A stretch of DNA of 64,000 nucleotides from Lachnospiraceae bacterium (GCA_015057525.1 SVEE01000010.1:18814-82813), one strand, 5' to 3'; shown: positions 37,069-45,291, counted from the stretch's first letter. The notes: generated from the letters alone by a model not told the origin. Numbers and translations: made by a program.

Positions 37069-37327
37069 ACGATTTATATTTGTAAAAATTTCAAAACGCA
37101 GGCGGATACATGTACAAAACATATAACAAACAAACAACTGCAACGCGCTGCCAAACTAACCAGTAACTACGACTAAGTCTCTCAGGAATGCCTTCGAGCC
37201 TAAGTCTTAAGTAACTGGTGGATTTCGCCAGTCGCTAAAAACGCAGTTTATATGTTTGCATGTTATATGTTTTGTACATGCATCCATCTGCGTTCCTTGA
37301 AATTTTTGTTTAAAATATAAATCTTGC
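37069..37327 (-). repeat. Structured dispersed repeat, copy A
   Basis: A 128-nt core (37131-37258) shared with copies B and C, enclosed by near-complementary arms of roughly 60-70 nt (left about 37069-37130, right about 37259-37327) that are specific to this site. The core includes CTCAGGAATGCCTTCGAGCC (37181-37200), identical in all three copies. On the minus strand it is transcribed inside the thiamine operon leader, between the riboswitch terminator and the first gene. Confidence 0.9.
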
Positions 37328-37393
37328 TAGGACAAAAATTATGAGCCTGATTTTTGCTCTTTGCCTGGCAAAGTGTTACCCGGGTATAAAAAA

Positions 37394-37417
37394 GTGCCCG
37401 GGATATATCCCGAGCAC
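37394..37417 (-). terminator. Riboswitch-controlled terminator of the thiamine operon
   Basis: A 10-bp GC-rich stem (37394-37403 with 37408-37417; one G-U in the RNA), loop TATA, is followed on the minus strand by TTTTTTATAC. It lies 30 bases past the TPP aptamer, the expected place for the expression platform: TPP binding should favour it. Confidence 0.92.
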
Positions 37418-37446
37418 ATGAAAAAACTTTGTCATTCACAAATAAG

Positions 37447-37533
37447 CTATTCCTACGCTGGCATTATCCAGATCAGGTTCACGGGTTCAAGATGACCACA
37501 TCTTATCTCAGCCGGCTCAATTACCAGCGCCCC
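37447..37533 (-). promoter_or_regulatory. TPP riboswitch (THI element)
   Basis: The minus strand contains the conserved aptamer parts in order: GGGGCGCTGG, GCTGAGATAAGA, then CCGTGAACCTGATCTGGATA and ATGCCAGCGTAGGAA. These form the pyrimidine- and pyrophosphate-sensing arms closed by P1. It binds thiamine pyrophosphate and switches off the four downstream importer genes through the following terminator. Confidence 0.97.
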
Positions 37534-37551
37534 TTTATATTGTCACGTTAA

Positions 37552-37580
37552 AGTTTACTATATGTTTTTTTGTTCGTCAA
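37552..37580 (-). promoter_or_regulatory. Promoter of the thiamine operon
   Basis: On the minus strand TTGACG (37575-37580), a 17-base spacer and TAAACT (37552-37557) lie about 20 bases before the TPP aptamer and immediately past the stop of the preceding gene. Confidence 0.7.
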
Positions 37581-37591
37581 TATTATTTTTA

Positions 37592-38890
37592 TTATGGCCA
37601 TATATAATGATTGCCCATTGCATATCTAAAATATTCAATCATTATTACTTTGTCATTTGAATCATAGAAAAATCTGATACCATCTATATCATATAAATGA
37701 AGCGGTGCAGGTGGATATCTGTCTGCCATCGTCATATCACATCCAATTTCTTCATAGCTAACTACATTTTTCAAAACATTTGCAACGCCAGGCTGTGAAT
37801 TTTCTATATTCTCATATTGAGATGAAACGTATCCAGATGTTAATTCACCATCTATGATAGTATATTCAGAAATATTATTATCGTCTTTCACATAAGCATT
37901 ATGTACATCTTCCTTAGTGGAACCAACCATTATACCTCTATTAGTTATAAAAAGTTCTTCTTGATAATTTTCACTATTAATTATTTTGCCTTGTGAATCA
38001 GGATATATCCATAATGACCAGTCTTCCAATGGAGAGTATTTTTCTTCCATATAATTAATGAAATTATTATCTTTAACTCCCTGAGTCATGAAATTATCAC
38101 CTAAAACACACATGTCATATGCATCTGCAGGTATATATGCAGGTGTAGTCAGTGAAATGGCATCTTGTGATGCATTCACCTTCTTTTGAATTCCTTCTAA
38201 ATGTCCATCAATCTCATTCATGTAATAGTAAAAATTATCATCTTCTATAATCCCCTTTGCTACCATTCCGTTCCAATGATAAAAAACAATTTGACCATAA
38301 GGATTATATCCAAACTGCTCTTTAATAAGGTATCCATTTTCAGTTGCATATCCATAATTACCATCTCCAGACATAAACCAGCCATTATCTTCAAGTACAC
38401 CATAAGCATTAAAATAACGTGGCATATGACCTGTGAAAGCAAATTCGTCTACATACATATATCCGTAAGTTCCAAAATAGCAATAATCATCTACAGCTTC
38501 TCCCGAAATACTTACCTCAATATGTTCCATAGAATCAAATGCCTCATGACCTTCTTCGTCAAAGTATATTACATGTTCTCCATCAGGATGATAGGTTAAT
38601 CTGTTTTTCATTGGAGTTCCGTCATTTTGGAGATAATATGTGTATGTTCCATCGCAGAAGAAGCATTCTGTTGCAAGTTCTCCATCAGGCAAATAGTAAT
38701 ATGTACCATCCCAGGTTCCCCCAATCTTGCTAATATCATAGTGGGGAACTTCTCTTGCTGCATCCCTTGAAAAAACGACATTTTCGTCATTTTGCTCAGT
38801 AGATATTACATTATTCCACTCTGCAGCTTTTAATTTAAGAGGATCAAACAATAATACTAAAATTATGAGAATACTAATTGATTTTTTCAT
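37592..38890 (-). CDS. Secreted protein with cell-wall-binding-like repeats
   Basis: The ATG at 38890 has GGAAGGGGG upstream (432 aa). A signal peptide (KKSISILIILVLLFDPLKLK, cleaved near AEW) is followed by degenerate 20-residue repeats rich in Gly, Tyr and Trp: GTWDGTYYYLPDGELATECF, GTYTYYLQNDGTPM, GYMYVDEFAFTG, YFNAYGVLEDNGWFMS and GQIVFYHWNGMVAKGI. These resemble choline/glucan-binding (CW_binding_1) repeats. The C-terminal 180 residues contain a lone domain with a GSTKEDVHNAYV segment found in secreted Firmicutes proteins of unknown role. Probably attached to the cell wall. It may be co-transcribed with the SGNH hydrolase 29 bases upstream. Confidence 0.8.
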   Translation of the reverse strand: MKKSISILIILVLLFDPLKLKAAEWNNVISTEQNDENVVFSRDAAREVPHYDISKIGGTWDGTYYYLPDGELATECFFCDGTYTYYLQNDGTPMKNRLTYHPDGEHVIYFDEEGHEAFDSMEHIEVSISGEAVDDYCYFGTYGYMYVDEFAFTGHMPRYFNAYGVLEDNGWFMSGDGNYGYATENGYLIKEQFGYNPYGQIVFYHWNGMVAKGIIEDDNFYYYMNEIDGHLEGIQKKVNASQDAISLTTPAYIPADAYDMCVLGDNFMTQGVKDNNFINYMEEKYSPLEDWSLWIYPDSQGKIINSENYQEELFITNRGIMVGSTKEDVHNAYVKDDNNISEYTIIDGELTSGYVSSQYENIENSQPGVANVLKNVVSYEEIGCDMTMADRYPPAPLHLYDIDGIRFFYDSNDKVIMIEYFRYAMGNHYIWP

Positions 38891-38919
38891 ATATATTCCC
38901 CCTTCCACTAGTAAATATA

Positions 38920-39630
38920 TTATTGGTATCCATATTGCTGCACATAAGCAACTCTATCTGCTATTTGTCTCATCCCCGATTCACTAGGATGACTATTTAT
39001 ATCTGCTCCATTGTTATATACTAAATTTATATCCATAAGGCTAACCAATTTGCAATCATAACCATACGTTCTAAAATGATTAACTGCAGCAGCAATTTTA
39101 TTACATACCTCATTATATTTTTGCGAATTCAAACTCATAACTTCGCAATTAAACGGTGTGATACACAATACTGTAATACTATTTGAATAAGTATTAAACA
39201 TTTTTCTAAGAGTTTCCACATATTGATTATAAAAAGTATTTGAATTAAAATTCAATTGACAAGCATCATTAAATCCACCAAAAAACATTATAATATCAGG
39301 ATGATTAACCGAGGACGTGCTTGGATCTCCTAAATCATCAATTCTCGCCTGATTATTCATACACCATTTTGAGCCCAAATGATTTACATTATCAATAACT
39401 TCATCATAATATGCAACACACGTTCCTCCAATTGAATCATTTACCAATATATTTGCTTCTGTATTCCCTGTTAATTGCCTTATAGCTTCCCACCACCAAG
39501 TTTTCGTTACACTATTTACATCATTAATCTGTGTATTGGGATAATAATTGCTCCATGGGTCAGAACCGACAACATTGTTAGAAAATCCTGCATATGTAGA
39601 AACACTATCTCCTAAAACAGAAATTTTCAT
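38920..39630 (-). CDS. SGNH/GDSL-family hydrolase
   Basis: The ATG at 39630 has AAAGGAG nine bases upstream (236 aa). SGNH blocks are visible: ISVLGDSVSTYAGF (catalytic Ser), ILVNDSIGGTCV (Gly), MFFGGFNDACQ (Asn) and DINSHPSESGMRQIA (Asp and His). All four catalytic positions are retained, so it should be an active esterase or lipase-like hydrolase. There is no signal peptide, so it acts in the cytoplasm or leaves by another route. Upstream gene of a pair with the cell-wall-binding-like protein. Confidence 0.88.
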   Translation of the reverse strand: MKISVLGDSVSTYAGFSNNVVGSDPWSNYYPNTQINDVNSVTKTWWWEAIRQLTGNTEANILVNDSIGGTCVAYYDEVIDNVNHLGSKWCMNNQARIDDLGDPSTSSVNHPDIIMFFGGFNDACQLNFNSNTFYNQYVETLRKMFNTYSNSITVLCITPFNCEVMSLNSQKYNEVCNKIAAAVNHFRTYGYDCKLVSLMDINLVYNNGADINSHPSESGMRQIADRVAYVQQYGYQ

Positions 39631-39730
39631 ATCACTCAACTCCTTTCAAATCAAACCATCTAATCACATATCACCATTATTATATTCTCATATAAAAATA
39701 TATTCAATATAATACTATCACTACTACGAA

Positions 39731-41044
39731 TTACTCACTCGCCTTAAATGTAACTGTGAATCTTGTTCCAAGATTTGTCCTTGAAAGTACATCTATTGTT
39801 CCGTCATGGGCATCTATTATCCATTTTGCAATAGAAAGCCCCAGTCCTGAGCCACCTGTCTCTCCATTTCTGGCTTCGTCAGAACGATAGAATCTCTCGA
39901 ATATGTGAACCACCTGAGAATCTTCCATTCCAATACCCTCATCTTGTATTACATAACTTACCTTACCATTGGCACATTTGACCATAAATTTTATGTTGTT
40001 TCCGTCATCTGAATATTTTGCCGCATTTTGCACAAATATTCTCACTGACTGTTTTATCATGGCCATATCTCCATTCATTATGGCTGGTGGATTGAGTATT
40101 TCTCCATCTGGACTAACCGCCTGTCCATTAGAATTTTCAAAGGTATAGGTGTGTTTCTCATCAATCATAAGAGATTCTTCCCACACCTCTTTTATAACCT
40201 CATTAAGATCAAAATTTGTATGATTTAGAGTATTTCTTCCACTGTCTCCTCTTGCAAGGAATAAAAGCTGTTCTATAAGTTCCTTCATATGTTCGGACTC
40301 ATGCTTAAGTGCTTCTATGGACTCTTCCAAGATACTCTCATCTTCCTTCCCCCAACGGTCAAGCATATTTACATATCCCTGTATTACAGATATAGGTGTC
40401 CTAAGCTCATGAGATGCATCTGATACAAATCTGGATTGTTGTTTTTGAGTTTCTCTCATTCGGTACAGCAAATTATTTAATGCAACCTCTATGCTTTGCA
40501 AGTCTTTATCCCCAGTTGATATTTTCGAGTCTGGTGCATCTGGAGAAACATTTGATATAGCCTGTTCCAAATGTTCAAATTTTGAAGCATCAAGAGGTAT
40601 TGAGCTTATCGCCTCTGCTTTTTTAGCAAGTTCATTGAGTGGTCTCAATCGTCTTCTTATATGTCCTGTGTTAAACAACGCAAAAAACAGTCCTATAACC
40701 TGAACTGACAAAAGTATAATTCCTGGAGTAATCAAATAATCCACAAATTCATGTATAAGATATGGATACTTATTTCCTTCCTCAGTTCTTATTATAAATT
40801 CTGTTTCCTTATATGACGTCTTTTCTGTCAAATATATTTTATCTACATGTTCTCCTTTGGGAAGCTGCTCACATCTCCAATATGTAAATGAACATAAAAT
40901 AAGAACAATTATAAAAAGGTCTGTCAAAACAACATCCCAAAAACGCTTTAGCCAGAAGGTCATATTGATTCTTCTGGCTATAGATGTCATTCTTTTGTTG
41001 GCATTTCTGTTTTCAGTTTTGTTTTCTTCTAAGATATCTTTCAT
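39731..41044 (-). CDS. Sensor histidine kinase
   Basis: A 437-residue membrane kinase: transmembrane segments around 35-52 and 110-133, an outer loop of about 60 residues, a HAMP-like linker, the dimerisation domain with FVSDASHELRTPISVIQGYV (phospho-acceptor His), and a HATPase domain with N, G1 and G2 boxes (FVQNAAKYSDD, DEGIGM, GGSGLGLSIAKWII). It is encoded immediately after its response regulator (one-base gap). The small outer domain gives no clue to the signal. Confidence 0.94.
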   Translation of the reverse strand: MKDILEENKTENRNANKRMTSIARRINMTFWLKRFWDVVLTDLFIIVLILCSFTYWRCEQLPKGEHVDKIYLTEKTSYKETEFIIRTEEGNKYPYLIHEFVDYLITPGIILLSVQVIGLFFALFNTGHIRRRLRPLNELAKKAEAISSIPLDASKFEHLEQAISNVSPDAPDSKISTGDKDLQSIEVALNNLLYRMRETQKQQSRFVSDASHELRTPISVIQGYVNMLDRWGKEDESILEESIEALKHESEHMKELIEQLLFLARGDSGRNTLNHTNFDLNEVIKEVWEESLMIDEKHTYTFENSNGQAVSPDGEILNPPAIMNGDMAMIKQSVRIFVQNAAKYSDDGNNIKFMVKCANGKVSYVIQDEGIGMEDSQVVHIFERFYRSDEARNGETGGSGLGLSIAKWIIDAHDGTIDVLSRTNLGTRFTVTFKASE

Positions 41045-41045
41045 A

Positions 41046-41726
41046 TTAATTATCCTTTATGACATATCCTACACCACGTACAGTTGTTATGAGTTTAATA
41101 CCATATTTATCATCTATTTTTGTCCTGAGATATCTGACATACACATCAATTATATTGGTCTCTCCAATATAATCATAGCCGCAAACCTCATTCATAAGTT
41201 TCTCACGGTCTAATACTATATTTTTGTTGCGCATGAGCATATGTAATAATTCAAACTCTCTATTGGTAAGCTCTACAATCTCACCATTTACAGTGACTTC
41301 ATGTCTATCTTCATCCAGTACCACGCCTTTGATTTCCATGGTATGGGTAGTGGAGACAGCATTTCCACGTTTTTTAAGAGCAACTCTGATTCTCGCTAAA
41401 AGTTCTTCTATGGCAAAAGGCTTCGTAATATAATCATCTGCACCTGCGTCAAGACCTGACACCTTGTCCATAACAGCATCTCTTGCAGTCAACATAATAA
41501 CTGGAGTTTCCTTCTCCATCCTAATTCGTCTAAGTACCTCCAAACCATTGAGCTTAGGTAGCATGACATCTAAAAGTATCAAATCAAAGTCTTCAGAGAG
41601 GGCCTTATCAAGACCCTCTCTACCATCATGTGCTTTGTCAACTGTATTACCTTCATGTACAAGCTCTAGCTCTATAAATCTCGCTATTTTAACTTCATCT
41701 TCTATAATAAGAATTCTATTTGCCAT
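41046..41726 (-). CDS. OmpR-family response regulator
   Basis: 226 residues from the ATG at 41726 (AGGAG five bases upstream). Receiver domain NRILIIEDEVKIARFIELEL with phospho-Asp in DLILLDVMLPKLNG, Thr in VIMLTARD and Lys in DYITKPFAIEELLARI. The C-terminal winged helix contains ELTNREFELLHMLM and TNIIDVYVRYLRTKIDDK with the ending TVRGVGYVIKD. It pairs with the following kinase. It lies 15 bases after the UBA-like membrane-protein gene and so may share its transcript. Confidence 0.95.
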   Translation of the reverse strand: MANRILIIEDEVKIARFIELELVHEGNTVDKAHDGREGLDKALSEDFDLILLDVMLPKLNGLEVLRRIRMEKETPVIMLTARDAVMDKVSGLDAGADDYITKPFAIEELLARIRVALKKRGNAVSTTHTMEIKGVVLDEDRHEVTVNGEIVELTNREFELLHMLMRNKNIVLDREKLMNEVCGYDYIGETNIIDVYVRYLRTKIDDKYGIKLITTVRGVGYVIKDN

Positions 41727-41741
41727 AAGCACTCCTAATAA

Positions 41742-42281
41742 TTATTTTCCCTGAAAATCGTTCTTCATGTTCTCACATGTTTCTGAGGCCTTGTCACAAA
41801 ATTTGTTAACCTCTACTGTTGCGTTGCTGTGACCATCAAAGTAGTATTTACAATCACAGAACAAACCAATCACGAATAAAAGTACTACAAGTCCTGTAAA
41901 GAATATTGCTAATAATACCAATAAGATTACCGGCATAGAGATTATCTCTCTTCCGTGTTTCATAACATTAAAGTTTGTATCGCAACCCTTTCTTATAAGC
42001 TCCCCACACCATCTACAGAACTTTCTAAAATATTCTCCAAAAGATGTACCCTTGCAGTCATTCTCATATGTTGTCTGAGCCTGCTCAAATTCCTTAGAAG
42101 GCATATTGTCTGGTGTTGTTGTGTAACTTGACATGTTTGGTGCATCAACCTTACCTAACTTTTCAAGATAGATAAGTGCATCTAACATATCGTATTCACA
42201 TGCCTCCAATGCTTTCTTAGCATCCTCGTAAGTAACGCCTGCTTTCTCTCTTAATTTTTCAACCTTTTCTAAATTGTCCAT
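41742..42281 (-). CDS. UBA/TS-N-domain membrane protein (DUF4342-like)
   Basis: A 179-residue protein. Residues about 1-45 form a UBA/elongation-factor-Ts-N-like three-helix domain (KVEKLREKAGVTYEDAKKAL, then YDMLDALIYLEKLG). A polar linker is followed by a cysteine-containing amphipathic region (about 85-105) and one membrane segment (SMPVILLVLLAIFFTGLVVL, about 115-140). The C-terminus is short and polar. The layout matches proteins with a DUF4342 domain. Function unknown; the gene precedes a two-component system and may be its accessory or target. Confidence 0.75.
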   Translation of the reverse strand: MDNLEKVEKLREKAGVTYEDAKKALEACEYDMLDALIYLEKLGKVDAPNMSSYTTTPDNMPSKEFEQAQTTYENDCKGTSFGEYFRKFCRWCGELIRKGCDTNFNVMKHGREIISMPVILLVLLAIFFTGLVVLLFVIGLFCDCKYYFDGHSNATVEVNKFCDKASETCENMKNDFQGK

Positions 42282-42602
42282 AGTTATTCTTCCTTTCTAA
42301 TTTGAAATCCTCTATTTATTTAAGATGTTTTCTGTCGTTCACCTTATGGTTGTATAATACATAGGTAAAATTAATCTAAAATATAAAGAAGATTAAAATT
42401 AGATTAAAAAATTAATTATTTTATTTATATTAATTACTTTGTGCCTCAAACTTTATTATAACATTTATGCAAAAAATTGCATATACTTACTGCGGAATAA
42501 ATTATACACGTTTTAATTTCATGGATACATTATAATATACATATATAATAATTTCAGCAAGCTTACTATAAGTATTAGTCGAATTTTTATCCTCATGTTT
42601 TT
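42282..42602. other. AT-rich intergenic region
   Basis: No coding region is supported here. It should contain the promoter of the UBA-like gene; a TATAAT-like box is on the minus strand near 42458. I see no RNA gene. Confidence 0.5.
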
Positions 42603-42850
42603 TGGGGTATATACAAAAAAAGTTATCTTTGAGACCCATTCCAAGTCAAGTTTTTGCATTATGTAAACTCTTTTGACTTATTATGGGTACAGATAAAAAA
42701 AGTTTATCACAACACCCACATCTATACATAAAACTGGGTCTACACAGTAAAAAATTCTGTATAGACCCACACAACCACATTATATATAAATTTTATATAT
42801 ACTATTGCATCAACAAGGGTCTGACGAGCACTTTTTTCTACATAGACCCA
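42603..42850. repeat. Cluster of four related 35-36-nt inverted-repeat units
   Basis: Units at 42603-42638, 42684-42718, 42735-42769 and 42816-42850 each open with TGGG or AGGG and close with ACCCA, with a run of 5-7 A or T in the middle. The first three are in the same direction and the fourth aligns best as its reverse complement. Start-to-start spacings are 81, 51 and 81. The third unit is a good hairpin (TGGGTCTACACAG with CTGTATAGACCCA, one mismatch). The first spacer also holds an inverted repeat (AAGTCAA with TTGACTT). No coding region covers the cluster. Confidence 0.7.
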
Positions 42851-42907
42851 TAAACACTTTATCAAAAAACAAAATGTACTATTTTTTCCCTACACCAACA
42901 TATGTAG

Positions 42908-43096
42908 TTATATAAAAGGCAGCCAAAAGCTATATGATAACTTTTCGCCACCTCTAACTGCTAAATCAATATCACTTTTGGAATGACTATCTCCTCTAGC
43001 TCTAGAACCAAACAGAATCACAGTGTCTAAATTGTATTTTTTTGCTACCTGAACAATTTCTTCTAAAACCTTCTTACTTAATCCTGTTTGTTCCAC
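42908..43096 (-). pseudogene. Truncated MNT-type nucleotidyltransferase
   Basis: 62 residues from a GTG preceded by GAGG. The catalytic region is intact: VILFGSRARGDSHSKSDIDL with the GS motif and both Asp. The frame then ends after AVRGGEKLSYSFWLPFI, whereas family members continue for about 40 more residues carrying the third acidic residue. No HEPN partner gene is adjacent. I read it as the front part of an antitoxin-like or minimal nucleotidyltransferase left by a deletion. Confidence 0.75.
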
Positions 43097-43183
43097 ACCA
43101 CTTTACCTCATCATATATTAATTATTTCCATTATATCCATAACCTGAAATAATTACAATATGAAGTTTTATTACCTAAAAATA

Positions 43184-43214
43184 GAGGGCTATGCAAAAAA
43201 TCTACATAACCCTC
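43184..43214 (-). terminator. Terminator hairpin after the LRR remnant
   Basis: A 10-base stem (43184-43193 with 43205-43214) is fully paired in the minus-strand RNA with one G-U and is followed by TATTTTTAGG. It lies 15 bases past the stop of the remnant. Confidence 0.65.
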
Positions 43215-43228
43215 ACAAAGGATATTAT

Positions 43229-43477
43229 TTATTTCTCATGAACCTCAAATAATGTTGCACCTTCACTATTATCATTATAATCTGCCGCATATTCTGTTGC
43301 ATAAGAACCCGATGGAACTATTAATACCACTGCCCCTTTATCATAATATCCATCAACATAATCACACCATACACCTTCTAATGTAGTCAATTTTTCTGAG
43401 AGTTCAAAGGTTTTTACTTCTGTATATATAAATGCGCTGTTCTTTATAGTCTCAACATTATTTAAATTTGTACAGTC
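43229..43477 (-). pseudogene. C-terminal remnant of a BspA-like leucine-rich-repeat protein
   Basis: An open frame of 82 codons on the minus strand runs from an in-frame TAG (43478-43480) to the stop at 43229-43231, with no plausible start. The peptide begins DCTNLNNVETIKNSAFIYTE, a BspA (LRR_5) repeat pattern. It ends with VVLIVPSGSYATEYAADYN, like the usual last repeat of such proteins (a GSYAxxYA motif). The N-terminal bulk of the gene is missing. It still has a terminator and, 40-50 bases upstream, a promoter-like motif shared with the adjacent sigma gene. Confidence 0.65.
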
Positions 43478-43515
43478 CTAAAATGGATTGTAGCATATAT
43501 ATAGATGGAATCAAA

Positions 43516-43531
43516 TTTAAAAAGGTTGGGG
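43516..43531 (-). promoter_or_regulatory. Putative alternative-sigma -35 motif upstream of the LRR remnant
   Basis: The minus strand reads CCCCAACCTTTTTAAA, nearly identical to the motif upstream of the adjacent sigma factor gene, and is followed at the same distance by an ATCTNTATATATG-like stretch. Confidence 0.4.
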
Positions 43532-43664
43532 TTTTATAAAAATTTTTCTTCCATTAATTATATCTATTATGTTGCTTACGAATTGCCATATCCAAACTAT
43601 AACTAATATGACCGTTGCTATTTTAAATTTAGGTTTTGTAACAAGTATCCAAAATTAAATTCTT

Positions 43665-45185
43665 TTACTGATTAATAAACCACTTTGCAAATGATATGCT
43701 TCCTCCTTTTCCGTATGCGATTTCCTCAATAACGTCATCAGTATATGATTCTGGCCATATAGTAAGAAATTCATTGCCTATATCCACGTTATCATATAAC
43801 CCATTTGTGTCAGAAACAGGAGTCTCAGCAGCATAACTTTTTATCAATTCTTTTCCCTCATCAGTGGTACACACGCGACAAAATACATCTATTAAAAGCT
43901 GATAATTTCCAGGCTGACCATAAGACATATACATATCAATCGCCATAGGATGATTCCACTCAACGTAGTATTGTAAATACAACTCTACGTCTACGCCATC
44001 TTTATTATATCTCAGAAGATATCTTGCTTCGCTCTTATCCTCATACAAATACTCATGTTCTGCCGGGTCATATGTAAACCCAAACTCATTAATAAGCATA
44101 TCTCTCATCTCGTCAGCCTTCATCCACTCTTCGTTATGTTGGCCACCTATATCACTTTCCTGTGAGGTTGTTTGAGACCCCTCAGGTTTTTCAGATTGTC
44201 CTGCCTCATTTCCTGAAACTTCTCCATCTACTATTTCTTCTTGTTCTTCCTGAATGTTCTCTGTACTCTTTCCATCTTCATCCTTATTGTTATTATGTAT
44301 AACTAATGCGGCTATACCTCCGCCTACTAATGCAACCGCTGCAACACCAACTGCTATCTTCACCTTAAGTGCAGCAAGACCTGTTTTAGTTACTGTACCT
44401 ACACCAGAAACTACTCCTGAACCTGTAATACTTGCCTGTGTCATTGCAACATTTCCTGTTGTACTTGTAACATTTGCTACAGCAGTTGACACACCCACTG
44501 TTGCATTCTGAATTAATGTAGAAATAATCTGGGGCACTAGATTTGGCACATCAAGCCCACCAGCCTCTGCTGCAAGTAAGCTCGCAAGGAACGGCACTGT
44601 AGCAAACGAGTAGAGCTTGTCATCTGTAGCATTTTCATACGCTAGAACACCTTCCTTTATTTTGCCTCTGGCAACACTCAATCTGTATTTTACTGTTCCT
44701 GGTGGACATTCCATAATGTCTGCAATTTCATCTATGGTAAGTCCATTAAAATAATAGAGTATAACTGTCTGATACTGGATATCTGAAAGTTGTTCTCTCA
44801 TTATATTCATAACAATTTTTCTCTTTTCTTTTTTATTTATGTACTCCTCTGGAAGAAAGTTTTCATTGTCTTCCAACTTTAAACTACTTAAATCCTCATC
44901 CTCCATAGGAATAGCAGTATCCTTCATCAAAAATCTTTTACATTTATTTACTGCAATTTGATTTATCCATGCTTGAAATTTTTCTTTTTCCTTTAATTGT
45001 GGCAAATGATTATAAGCAGTGATATAAACATCCTGCATCACATCCTTTGCATCTTCCTCATTATTTAAAAAACTTATACATATGAAATATACGGTTTTAC
45101 TTGTTTCCTCATATAGTCTTGTAAATGCCTCCTGATTCCCCTGCTCCACAAGCAATATCAGTTCTTTCATTTCTAAATTATTCAT
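43665..45185 (-). CDS. ECF-type sigma factor fused to a membrane anchor and an outer domain
   Basis: 506 residues from the ATG at 45185 (AGGAGG six bases upstream). Sigma region 2 is at about 10-85 (NNEEDAKDVMQDVYITAYNH, FQAWINQIAVNKC). Region 4 is at about 125-180 (LYYFNGLTIDEIADIMECPP, VKYRLSVARGKIK). An Ala/Val/Thr-rich linker then leads to a transmembrane helix (about 274-296, KIAVGVAAVALVGGGIAALV), an acidic Ser/Glu-rich spacer (about 301-345), and a 160-residue outer domain ending SISFAKWFINQ. No separate anti-sigma gene is adjacent. The layout implies a membrane-held sigma factor that senses an outside signal and is released, perhaps by proteolysis; that mechanism is inference. Confidence 0.85.
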   Translation of the reverse strand: MNNLEMKELILLVEQGNQEAFTRLYEETSKTVYFICISFLNNEEDAKDVMQDVYITAYNHLPQLKEKEKFQAWINQIAVNKCKRFLMKDTAIPMEDEDLSSLKLEDNENFLPEEYINKKEKRKIVMNIMREQLSDIQYQTVILYYFNGLTIDEIADIMECPPGTVKYRLSVARGKIKEGVLAYENATDDKLYSFATVPFLASLLAAEAGGLDVPNLVPQIISTLIQNATVGVSTAVANVTSTTGNVAMTQASITGSGVVSGVGTVTKTGLAALKVKIAVGVAAVALVGGGIAALVIHNNNKDEDGKSTENIQEEQEEIVDGEVSGNEAGQSEKPEGSQTTSQESDIGGQHNEEWMKADEMRDMLINEFGFTYDPAEHEYLYEDKSEARYLLRYNKDGVDVELYLQYYVEWNHPMAIDMYMSYGQPGNYQLLIDVFCRVCTTDEGKELIKSYAAETPVSDTNGLYDNVDIGNEFLTIWPESYTDDVIEEIAYGKGGSISFAKWFINQ

Positions 45186-45233
45186 ACTTTTCCTCCTATA
45201 TGTATTGACATACAGATACATTCTATCATATAT

Positions 45234-45275
45234 GCCTCATATATAAAGATTCTTTTTTTTTAAAAAGGTTGGGTT
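45234..45275 (-). promoter_or_regulatory. Putative autoregulatory promoter of the membrane-tethered sigma factor
   Basis: The minus strand reads AACCCAACCTTTTTAAA (45259-45275), then ATC and TTTATATATG about 24 bases beyond CAACC. The CAACC-type -35 resembles ECF promoters, and the same pair of elements lies upstream of the LRR remnant. Confidence 0.4.
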
Positions 45276-45291
45276 CTAAAAAAAAATTCAT

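Noticed and set aside
42603..42850. Possible CRISPR array from regularly spaced 35-nt repeats
   Set aside because: The units are too diverged from each other, one is inverted, and spacings alternate 81/51/81; no cas genes are present.
45259..45275. Part of the 45292-45348 terminator
   Set aside because: The motif lies outside the hairpin arms and upstream in the opposite gene's direction; it is better explained as the sigma gene's promoter region.
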